Assembly (NCBI GenBank): GCA_964593065.1
Contig: CAZQGO010000009.1
Span: 1 to 64,000, forward strand
DNA: 64,000 bases
Source: CAZQGO01 sp964593065
GTDB taxonomy: Bacteria; Oederibacteriota; JAAXVQ01
Direction: 5' to 3'
Shown one piece after another: positions 1-12,000 of this stretch. Position numbers and translations under genes: made by a program. The notes beneath the pieces are model-generated. The model made no database searches. It was not told the origin of the DNA and saw only the letters and a list, made by a program, of their open reading frames with translations. The number at the start of each line of letters is the position of its first letter. Position 1 is the first letter of the stretch.

Positions 1-3000
1 TCAACCAGGAAGCGTCCGCGGCCTGGAACGCGCTGGCGGCCCGCCTGCAGGCGGCTTTCCGCTGGCCGACCGACTTGTCCTCGGGCCTGGCCTTTTCCTC
101 GGCGGGGATTGCGGCGCAGGCCGCGGCCCCGCGGACTGCCGCGCACATGTATCAATTCGCCGCTGGCACCGGCGCTCCGTCCGCCGGGGATTTTTCAGAC
201 GCGCGTTCACTTTTGGCGCCGTTCCTGCGCGCAGAGAATCAGGACGTGGGATTCTTTGAAGCCGAATTGGCCATGCGTGAGGCGGTGAAAGCCTCCCCGC
301 TGGTTTTACATATTCGTCTTACTTCGGAAAACGGACGCTTCGTGGAGGTGGTCATTCCGGACCTCCCCGCCGCGCGGGACGCGGAGCTGAATCACGCCGT
401 CTATCGCCGCTATATCGCTTCTTACTATGCACAGGGAGTGGCCCTGGGCAACGGGCCGGCCGGGCATTTGTACGTCGAGGTCAGCGACGCGAACGGCCGC
501 CGACAAAAGGAAGTGGAAGGGCGCTTGAGCGCGGACATTCAGGCGTATTTCAACGAGGTCGGCCTGCCCCTTTTCAGCAAGGCCAACGCCAAGGCGCCGG
601 TGCTGGTCCTGTCCAAACCCGGCGATTTCAAACCCGTCGCCACCGTGGATTCACTGCCCCTCAATCCGGCCTGGGGCGAGCTGGCATCCAAGCCGCGACT
701 GGTCACGGTGGGGATCGACATTGGCGGCAGGGGATTCAGGGTAAGCGTCATGGCCGGTGACCAGGACGTCACCGCGCAGCTTTTCCCAGAGCCCGAAGGC
801 CGTGAGCAGAGGGAAGCCCTGGTTCGAAACGACGAAAGTCTCCGTTACCGTCATTCCTACGGCTCGGATCATCTGGACACGGGCGGGACCGGCACCGAGT
901 TTCATGAACGCCTGGTTCACTATGTCGAACAAATCCGTACCAGGGTTCTTGAGAAATACGGAGCCTTGGACGGCGTGTTCATCAACATGCCCGGAGCGCC
1001 GGACTATGCCAAAGGTGAAATGGCCAGCATGGGCGATCTGTCCCGCGGGTTTTCGGACATGGAAGCCGATGTGGCGGAGGCCAACCAGTTCATTCCGGAG
1101 CTGGAAGCCCTGCTGGGGCCCAAGACGGCCTTCGGGTTCGGCAATGACATGACCGGCTGGAGCCTGTCGCTCTCCGAGCAGGCCGGGTTCACGGATGCCG
1201 TGGCCATCATCACCGGCTCCGGCATCGGCGTGCACCTGATCGAGAACGGGCAAGACGTGCGCGGCGCCAACGAGGGCGGGCATCTGCGCTGGAACATCAA
1301 CGAACAGGGGATTTCCCGCTCGCCGGATTCCCCCCTGGGCTCCTTCGAGGATCATGCGGGCAGCATCCGCGGCATCCTGGCCGTTTCAGAGGAAATGGGC
1401 CTGGCGGACCGCCTGCGCCAGCTAGGCCTTTCCCAGCTCGATGTCAAGCAGATCGGCCTGGCCGCGGCGGGTATCAATCCGGTGGACGGCACATCGCCGC
1501 TGCCCGCGGGAGACGATCTGCAGCGACTCGCCTACGAGGTCTGGCAGGAAGTGGAACGGCGCGAGGCGCAGCACGTGATTCTGCTCCATCTCTTGACCGG
1601 CAAAACCCAGTTTGCTTTCGGCGGCGGAACCACGGCCGGGGAAACGGGCGGCATACGCCAGGAACTGCTCCAGCGCCAGGTGGACGAATATGCCCGGAAG
1701 CTGGGCCTGGACGCTCACCTCGGGATCAAGCTCGAGTCCAAGGCCAGCGCGGCCCAGGGCGCGGCCATCAAGGCCGCCCGGCTCATCCAGGCCGCGGCCG
1801 CCTTGGCCCCGGGAGAGGTTTCACCCGCGGGGCAGGCCGTGGCGGCGGACGTCGCGGCTCTCGAGGCCGGCCTGGCCTCCACCAACGTTTCCGGGCAGTT
1901 GGCGGCGCTGGACGGCATCCGGGCCGGGCTTTCGCAGCTGGATGCCTTGCAGCTGCAGAGAATCAAGGCGGCGCTGGTGAAACGTTTGATCAGTTCTCCG
2001 AATTTCGCGGTCTACGTGGCTTTGAACGACGTGCTGGAACGGCTCAAACCGCGTTTGTCCTTCGAGGAACGCAAAACCCTGGCCGCGCAGCAAACGGCCG
2101 TGCGGGCCTCATTTGAAACCCGCTACCTGACCGCGATGCACCTGGACCAATACCTGACGCCCGAGGCCGCCCAGGTTCCCCTGCGGCTGGCTTTCCTGCG
2201 GATCATCCTCGAAAGCCAATCGCGGCTGCCTGCGGAAGAGGCGCGCTCCATCCGGGACCGCCTGGTGGCGCATTTGAGCGAGGAACCGGACGTGCAGGTC
2301 CGCGCACTGGCCGCGGAGGTGATCGACCAATTATCCAAGCAGATCGAAGGCACCGAGGGTGGAATATTGGCCGCGCTGCTGGGGAAGAAGGGCGTGGCAT
2401 TCCTGGAGCGGGCCCTGGCCGGCGCCCGGGCCGCGATTGACGGAATCTGGGGCAGTGCCGAGATGGCGAAAGCCGTCATGGGCGCGGCACGCTACGCCCA
2501 AGACACCTTCAGGACACTGCTGTTGCAGCAGCGCATGGAGCCGCGGACCTTCGAGGCCTACGCGCCCGGACGCAGTCGCACGGTCCGCGGGCAGGCCGAA
2601 GATATCTTCCGGCGCATTCAGGCGCGGAACCCGGAATTGCCCGGCTCCCGGAAGTTGAGTCCCGCCTCCGTACCCATCCAAATCTTGTTGCGTCCGCCGG
2701 ATGTTAAACGGGAGGACCTGGTATCGGACGTCGACCTGGACGACTTGGGGGTGTTCGTCCACCGGGTCGAAGGCCGGGACGTCATCCACGTAACCCACAA
2801 TGTCTTCTTCCAAGCGACCGACGAGGCGCTGGCGGCCATCGTCGCCTACGAACTCCTGCAGATGCGGGGGCTCACCCGCGAGCAGGCCGCCTGGCTCGTG
2901 GCCGAGGCGACACAAACTCCGGCGCGGCCGGAGGGTTGGACCAACACGGCTCTGATCGCGGCCGCGGGCCTGAAGCTGCTGCCGCTGACGTACCAGGGGG

Positions 3001-6000
3001 CGATGATCAGCTTCGTGGGGGCGACGGTGTTCATGCTGCTGCCGCTGGCCTGGCCGCCGCTTGCGGTCCTGACCTTGCCCTTGTTCTTGGTCAATGCCGC
3101 GCGCTTGCGCGGCGTCCAGCGCATACTGTCCGCCCGCTACGGCCGCGCCTGGGCCGACCACGCGCGCGAAATGGTCAGCGCCTACGATCCACAACGCGAG
3201 GTCATGGTGAATCCCGTCACCGGCTTGCCGCAGGCCCTGGCGCCCTGGCACGTCATGGCCCACGAACAAGGCGCGCGGCGGACCATGGACCGCGTCCTCC
3301 GGCGCCTGGGCGTGGACACCGCGGCCATTGTCCGCGGCACCCGCGCCTACCGCGCCGTGGACCTGGCCGCCTACCTGCTGGATTTCTTCTTCGTGCCTTG
3401 GGCCATCGCCAAGCAGGCCCAATGGAGCCCGCGCCTGGGCGCGCTGTTCGACACCGTGGCCCGCCCCAGCGGCCTGCTGCCCCTGCTGGCAGTCATCATC
3501 GGCGTGCCGGTCGTCTTGGCTCTGGGCGGAATGCTGACGGCAGTGCCGGCCTTGGGAATCATTCTGCTTGCCTTGATCCTGGTTTCTCCCATCATCGTGT
3601 ACTTTATTGAAATTCGCCCCGACATCGTCTACCAACGGTCCTACGAAATATTCCGGCCCACAGAAAGAAACCGAGCGACTTTGGCGGCGGCCCGCCGCCT
3701 GATGGAAGACACGCTGGCGGAAGTGGCGGAGGTCGTGGCGCAGCAAACCCCCACCCGGCTGAGTTCCCGCCGGCTGGGCGAAGCCAGGGGCTTGTTCGCC
3801 AGACTCGGCGTTCGTCCCGAGGATGCGGAGAGTTTCCTGGATTTTGTCCAGTCGCCGACCGAGGACAAGACCTCCGCGACCCATGAAGCCTTGGACCGGA
3901 TCAACCGCCGTCTGCATGCCTGCGGCTACCACCTCATGGTCAGCGACTATTACGCGCGGCCGCTGGCCATATGCACGTTCCACATCAACAGCGTGTCCCA
4001 CCACGGCAAAGTGCGCAAGCAGGTGCTGGATGTTTACCACATGAGCCAGGTTGGTGGTCTGGCCATCCCGCGCATTTTTGGCCAATACCTGCTGGGGGGC
4101 ATCCGGCAAAGCCTGTTTCTGACGGATTCCACTTTGCTGACCGTAAAGGCGATTCACCACTGTATGGTCACGGGCGAACCCTATGCCACCACCTATCACG
4201 AAGCCGCCACCACGCCCATCGCCATTCTCTGGGAGGGAGAAGCGCGCGCTTACTACGGGCACCTGCCGTTCTTCACCGGCAACCAGCGGACGCTGGCCTT
4301 GGTCAACCGTTTGACCGAAGCCGAATTCAAGGGCATGCGGGAAGGCGAGATTTTCGAACGCCGGATGCGTGCCGTGGAAGACCACGAACTGCGGCACGCC
4401 CTGGACGATATCTTGGCCACCACCCCAACCAAGGAACGCAAGGTCGGAAAAGTGGGCGTGGAATTCACCACGTACGGAACGACTCTTATCGAAAATGAAC
4501 CGTATTTCGGGCTGGCCAGGCTGTACCAACAGTCCCAAGTGGGTTCCGGCGTAACCGTCCAGGTTGATCGACACGGGGCCTATGTGACATTGGACGACGG
4601 GACCACATTCCCGCTCGACGTGGACCGGGCCATCTTCCTGCTGGGTCTGCTGGATGTCCACGAACAAGGTGCCGCCCATTGGCGTCCGAGGAAAAGCTAT
4701 ACCCAAGCCGATCTGGACCACGCCTTCACCGTCCTGGCCGAATATGAGCTTCAAGGGGAATGGGCAGCCCGGGACCTGCAGGTCAAGGCCCGCGATCTGT
4801 TCGACGCTATCTACGGCACGCACTACCGGGTACGGCGGGCCGGCGCCTGGCTGCCGACGCAAAAGCACCTCACGCCCGGGCTGCCGGGCTGGCTGACCGG
4901 AATTCCCGGCCAGGAGCTCATCTTCCGGGTCGGGCCCTACATCCTGATCCAAGCCCTGGCCATCACCACTCCGCCCGTCCTGGCCGGCCTGATTGCCGTC
5001 TTCACCATCGCGTTTCTGTCGGCGCACGCCGACCAGGGCTGGTCGCCCCTGGAATGGCTGGGGGCCGTGCTCGGCACCCTCGCCATCACCTCGGTCTTCT
5101 TCGGCGCGGCCCTGTGGCTGACCCCGGCCGTGCTGCTGGTCGGCGCTCCCGCGGCCGCGGGCGCGGTGGCCGGCGGCCTGCTCGGTTATGTGTTCGCGAG
5201 TATCGCGCACACCTTGAACAACTTCGTTCTGGCCCGGCGCATCCCGTGGTGGCCGAGGCTGCAGCTGGGGCCGCCGGGGCGCCGGGCGGCCGGGCGGCAA
5301 GAACCCGCTCCCTGGCCGGATTGGCAAACCATCTATCGCGTCCGCAACCTGATGTGGGATTGGGAACACCGTCCCGACCCCCTGGCGGTCGCGGAGCTGT
5401 CCAATGCAGAAATCGGTGCCGGTGAACGGGAGGCCTTCGGGGAGGACCACCACGCGGCTTACCTGGACTCCGTAACTTTCCAGGAAGCGGAAGCCCTCCT
5501 GCCTCGGATCGACGAAGTGGTGGACACGATCCGCCGGGATTACCCGGATCATACCGTGCTGGTCATGGGCCGGGACGCGGACATTTTCTATGACGCCCTG
5601 CGCGCCGCCACGGCGGGCACGCCCGCCGGGGAAAGGATCAAACTTTTCCCGGGCAGCGTGGCCTTCTATGAATTCCTGAACCAGTACGACCGCGGGCAAC
5701 AGATCGCCTTCCTGGAATCCTACGGCATCACGCGGGAGGCCATCGACAGCGGAAAAAAATTCCTGCTGCTGGACACCTGGCACTTCGCGGGGCGCGTGGC
5801 GAGCTCCCTGCACGAGCGCGTGGCCGATTTATTCGGCTATGCGGCCACGGCCGAGGGCGTGGATCCCAAGGTGTATCAAGCGCTGCTGCCCCGGGTCATC
5901 GGTTCGCTGAATCCGGACAGCCCCTACGGCACCGAACTGCTGAAGTTTGACCTTTCCCCCGAGCAGCTGGCCGCGGCTTTCCCCAAGACCTACGCCCGCC

Positions 6001-9000
6001 TGCGCGGCCTCGTCGCGACGTATTTCCGCGAGCTGGATGTGCCGGACCAAGCCTGGCAGCAACTCCGCCTCAGCCCCAATTTCGTGGTGGCCGCCGCGAT
6101 CCAGCTGCTGCCGCATTTCACCAATTACTACCGCGTGCTGCAGTTCCGGGAAAACCGCTGGATCGGCGTGCCCCTGACGCCGGCCGACGAACGCGTGGAC
6201 CTGGATGCCGGGGAAGGGCTCAATGAATCCATCGTCAACCCGGCCGCGGCCCTGCTGCTGCAGAAACGGGTGGTGGAGCACACGCGCGCCCGCACGGCGG
6301 AAACTCCGCCGTCCCGCGCCTCCCCTGAAACGCGACCGGCGCCCGCCCGGGGGATCGATTGGGGCCGCATCCTGCGCGAGGAGACNNNNNNNNNNNNNNN
6401 NNNNNNNNNNNNNNNNNNNNNNNNNNNNNNNNNNNNNNNNNNNNNNNNNNNNNNNNNNNNNNNNNNNNNNNNNNNNNNNNNNNNNCTGGACTTGGCGGCC
6501 CTCTACCGAAAAATGTTCAAGGATGAGGAAATTCCCGCGCAAAACACGGCCGAGGGCCATCTGGCCAAATACTTGCATTCCTCCAGCAACGACCTGTGCC
6601 TGGCATTCTGCGAACTCGACCTGTTCTCGTTTTTCCGCGCCCGCTACGGGGTGGACGTGGCCAAACTCGTTTACACTCTGACCCTGGAAACACTGACCAA
6701 GAGTTTCCGAAGCCAGGGCTCCTCGCGCGACATCATTTATCCCTTCCAGATGTCGGACGTTTTAGGCCGCTTCGGCATTGCCTTTAAGTCCCACATGGCG
6801 GAAAGCGAGGTTCGGGCGCGATTGGAAAAAGCCCGCGCCGAGGTCTTCGCCCAACTGCACCGGAAATACCGCGTGGTCGAGTTGCCCCAGTTCAGCCGCC
6901 AGCACTGGGGCGACGGCTGGGAGAAGTTCATGATCAACCTGGAAAAAGAAATCCGCGAGGCGGGGGGGTTTTTCCTGTTCGACGAAGACGAGGACCTGGT
7001 GAACATCGTGTGTCACGTGGACCAAGCCGCCGATATCGACAACCTTCTCCAGCACCAGTACCGGACCATTCAACTGCCGGATTTCAGAGCGGAATACTGG
7101 GGAACGGACGATTGGCCGGAAGTATCAGCCGGCGTGGTGAAAGCGGTGGAGAGCCAGGGCGGTTTGCTCTCCGTCGAACCGCAAACCGGCACGGCCACCC
7201 TGGTTTATCCCGTGCGCGCCGCCTCCAGGATCGAAGGCGCCTTAAGGGCCACCCCGTATCTGGTGGGAAACGAGGACCCCGAGGTCGTCTATGCCCCCCA
7301 GGAGCTGACCTGGCATTCCCGGGCGGACACGATTCCCGTTCCCACCTTTAGTGCGGGCGTGGCCAACAGCCACACCCTGCGGGAAGCCTGGAAGGAACAG
7401 CCGAACCGCGACCCCTATAACGGCAAGAAACTGCTGGCCTACGTCGAGCGCCTGGCCACGGGGGCTCTCTTTCAGGCGCGCGCGGCAGAGGGAGACCGGC
7501 TTATTTTCACGCAGGCGCAGACGGCCTCGGAAATGAGCGATTATGAAGGCAAAGACAGAAATTACGTCGCGAGGCAGATTAATCAGGCGAATATCAGCGA
7601 AACGTCCATTCATTTCCTGGAACTCCGCATGGCGGCCTTCAAACGGGCTTTTCCCATCTGGGCCACCGACATCACGGAGTCCGCGACTTCTCCGGCCAAG
7701 GCCGTGCAGGAATTGGAGGCCGTGCTCGACGAAAATCAGGACCTGATCTACACGGATGACTTCGACTTTTTGGGTCTGGCTTTTTACAATATCCGCGAGC
7801 TGGCACGCGCGGTTCCGCCCAGCCATCCGGAATATTCCGCCGCGGTCGGCGCCCTGCAGCGCATTTCCCAGGAACTCATGGATCAGTACCACGGCCGCCG
7901 GATGGGAATGTATCTGGAACAAAACCCCTGGGCCGAGGACGTGCTGGAACGGATCGAGGAGACCATCGTGCGCGCGGACCGCCAGGTCGAACTCGAAATT
8001 CTCGAGGATGTACTGGACCAGGGACTGGAAAACCTGGAAATCCCGGCGATCCGTTGGACCGGCCGCATCAAAAAAAGTTTTTCCATCCTGCAGAAATTCA
8101 CACGTCGCTGGTACCGGTACGCGGGTTTTGAAAACAAGGTGCCCGATTTCCAGAACCCGAAAACCTACACCATCCGGAGCATCACGGCAACCTCCAACAA
8201 CGATATTGTGGGGACGCAACTGCTGGTCCCGGGCCTGGAAAACCTCGAACGCGCGGTGAATGAGCTCGCTCTCTTCCTGCCGAGCCGAGGCTACCAGATC
8301 GTTGAAATCGATCCCATGAACCTGGATATGACGCGGGACGACGAGGGTTACCATTTCGCCCGCCTGCCGGGCCAGGAATATTACGACGTCAAAATCAAAC
8401 TGGACGCATCATCGAACCTGCTCTACGGGGCTGAGGTCAAGCTCATGCCGGACCTGCGGGAAGAATACGCCACGCGACCGGGCTACACCCTCATGAAGGA
8501 AGGCCTGCTGAAGCGCCTGAAATGGGCCATCACCGTGAACGGGCCCTCCGGGGCGGCGAAATATGCCGCGGCACGGCGTCTGGCCGAGAGACTGGACTAC
8601 GTGCTGGTGGACATGGCCCAGATTTATCGCGCCGTGACCCTGTCCATCCTGGAAAGCGGCCACCACATCGATGCCTATTTGCGTGGCGGGCTGCATTTGG
8701 AAATCCAGGGGCAGCAAATCGTGGTCAACGGCCGAGCCTATAGCCAGGAAGAACTGCAGCAAGTTTCCTCCCATGACATCATGCAGCAGCTCAGCGATAC
8801 CAAGCAATTGACTCCGGCGATCCAAGAACTGGTCAAGCGCTACCATGGCCGCCGCGGAGTCGTGGTGGTGGGACGCGTGCCGTTTCAGGATTTTCCGGAC
8901 GCCCAGGTCAACTTCTATTTTTCGCGGACTCCCGAGGAAGAAGCCCTGGACAAGGAAAAAGGCTGGGGCCGGGCCGAGCTGCCGCCCAATACCGCCGTGG

Positions 9001-12000
9001 TTTCCTCGCGCGCCGCTCACGAGGACATGGAGGAGACCATCGACCTGATGCTGAAGATCGCCGTGGCCGACCTGCTCTTTCGATCCGGCGGGATGTCCGC
9101 GGCCCTGGATTTCGAAGCCGAAGGCCGCGCGCCGGCCTTGAGCCTGCCCAACACGCTGCTGGCGGCCGGAGCCTGGGCCGTCCTGCTGCTGCTGACCGGC
9201 GTTCCCGGCCTGACCGCCCTGGGGTTTGGAGTGCTCTTCACTTCGGCCAAGTTGGCCACGGTCGCGGGCCTGAAACTGGCCAAATGGCGCGCCGGCGGAG
9301 CTCAGCAGGTGCAGGCCGCGTTCCGGGCCGGATTCCCGGCGGGCCTGCAAGCAACCTGGGCATTTCTGAGCCTGCCGGTGGCGGAGTATCGCGACGGGGA
9401 AATCCACGATCCCGAGACCGGGGAACGGCTTCAGGACGCCCCCTGGCCGCTCGCGGCGCATGAAGGACTTTCCCACCGGCTGGTGCAGACCTTTCTGGGC
9501 CGCCTCGGCCTGGATTACGCGCATTTTCCCCGGCGCTCCCTGGCCCATGCCGTCCTGTACGGCCTGGGTGAATTTCTGACGCAGACTTTCGTGGACTTTG
9601 CCACGGCCCCCGTGGCCATCGCGCAAATACATCCCCGCGGGCCACGGATCGGAGCGGTTTTTCTAGGCACCGTTTATGCGCTGGCCGGCGTTCTGTTGGT
9701 CGCCGGCCTGTTCCTCGCCCTGCCCGCGGCCCTGCCGGCCGCCCTCGGAGCCGCCTACCTGCTGGCGGCAGCCGGAGCCTTTCTCCTGCAATATCCCGCA
9801 GCTCTGGAAATCCTCGCGGGACCTTTCCAGCGCCTACGTCCTTCCCCGGAACCGGCCCCCGGAGCGTTTGAAATTCCGGATTACACCATAAACGATTTCA
9901 CATCCCACCCGCCCACGCCGGTGCAGATCATGCGCCTGGAACGCAGGCTGCAGCCGGAAAAATGGCGCCTGTTCGAACAGTACCTACAGCATCCGAGACG
10001 CAAGGGCCGGAGCGGCAGAACCGGCCAGGGACTGCACCGCTTCGAGCATCCCATTGAGCTGAGTTTTCTGTCCTGGTACGTGGGCGCCGGCCATTACGGC
10101 TTTTCGGACCAGGACCTGCTGGAAGTGGTAACCGCCACCACCTTGCACGACATGGACATGCGTGATCCCCTGGTGCCGCCGAGCGTGGCCAAGACCCTGC
10201 GGCTCATCCGCAGAGACCGCAACCTGCAGCGCGTGCTGAGGGAGCTGGGCCTTGAGCGCGAGCGTATCGAACTGTTGATCCAGCACACGGACCATCCCTG
10301 GGACGCGAAAGCCCAGGCACAGTGGGAGCGAGATTTTGCCGCGTATCTGTCCCGGCAGCCGGCGGCCGAGCGGGCGCAGCTGGGCGCGGACCTGCGCCGC
10401 AAGGCGGAGCTCATCCAGCTGTTGGACAAAATGGACGCCACCACCTTCATCGGACCCGCCGCAGCCAAGTCCCGCGTCGAGGAGTTTTACACCGGGGAAC
10501 TCCGCCTGCCCTGGAACGAGGCGCGCGTCGCGCAGGCCCAGACCGCCTTCATGCGCGAGGTGATGGAGGAGCCCTCCTTCCCGGAAGTGTATGCCGCCCT
10601 GCCGGCCTGGGCCCGCACTCATTGGCAGGAAAATTTCCGGGATTTCAACCGCGTGGCCCTGTCGCAAAACGCCTGGCTCAAAGCGTTCTATCAGAGGGCC
10701 GGAGCGGGCCGGGAACAACAGGAGCGCTTGGTCATGGAACGCTTCCTCGCGCTCGATCATCCCTGGAAACGGGAAGTTTTTGCAGAGCTGGACCGCGTCA
10801 GCGACGAAGAGATCCTTCGGCGCGCCCAAGAATTATTGAGCGCCGGAAAGGATGAAGGCCGGCTCTTCGACTTTGGCCATCATGCTTTCAGCCGTACGCA
10901 TGGGCGCTATTTAAACCTGCGGGAACTGCTTATCCGCCCCACCAGCGGACAGCGGGACCTGCGTCAGACCTTGTATACCAGCCTGGACGTGGGTTTTGCG
11001 AAAGACATCCAGGAGAAGCAGGGCTGGCCGGATGTCACCGAGGCACAGATCCGCGCGGCGATCGCCGCCCACTATGTCCTCTTGCGCGCCCTGGAGGTAA
11101 TGTCGCGCGATCCCGACCTGGTCCTGGTGCAGGAACGCGACGTGGCGGAGGTGTCGGCCTACATTCTGGATCGCCGCTACACGGAATCTATGGCCAGAAA
11201 TCTGCTGGGTCTGTCCACCCTGCTGGAGCCGGCCGGATCCCCGGCCAAACGCACGGCCCTGCAAAATTACCTGAGGTTACTCGACCGGCTGCAAGCCCAG
11301 GACGAGGTCTGGCACGAGGCCTTGAACCGTCCTGAGAATCAAACACACATTGCCGCCCTGCGGACGGCGCTGGCTGCGGCTCAAGCAGAGTCCGGCACCG
11401 GCGGGAGCATGAGATGGTTGCAAGGGCTTGTCGTCCGGCTTTCAGGCGGGCGCATCACCCCTCAGGCGTATGACCGCTACTTCGCCTTCTGGCTGGAGAG
11501 CCTGCTGTCCTTCACCCTGGGCGGTCTGCTGGCTGCGGCCGGCGCCGGAGTGGCGGTGGCGGCGGGCGCGGCCTTCGTCTTCCCGGCCACGGCGGCCTAT
11601 GTGGCAGCTTGGCCGATTTTCTTCCTCCTGCATTTTGTGCCCGACACCGGGGGACGCATTTCCTCGGCGGAGAACATCGCGATCGCAGGTTACCTGGGAT
11701 TGCTGAGCCTGCTCCTGCTCTTGTCTCCGCTGGGCTTGCCGGCCGTGGTCGCGCTGGCCGTTGCCGCGCACGGCATCGTGAACCTCGGCCTGAGCTTTAC
11801 CGCCAATGAACCCGGCGCACCCGCTCCGAGCACCGGCCGCCGCCTCTCCCGCAGGGCGTTCCTGGTGTTGCTGGCCACCGGCGCGGGGGCCGCGGTCTGG
11901 GCGGCCCTGACCCGCGGCCGGGAACCCTCGGCGCCGCCCGAGGAGCCGGCGGCCCAGCCCACGGTCACCGAGGCCCCCACGATCACGCCCCCGGTGGCTC

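Noticed and set aside
2331..5813. 1,160-codon open frame on the minus strand
   Set aside because: It mirrors the giant gene in high-GC sequence, its translation is a Gln/Gly/Arg-rich low-complexity string with no family motif, and the plus strand has clear domains here.
5430..5890. Phosphoribosyltransferase call
   Set aside because: The strand before the loop fits but the conserved acidic pair is missing, so it is left as unknown alpha/beta.
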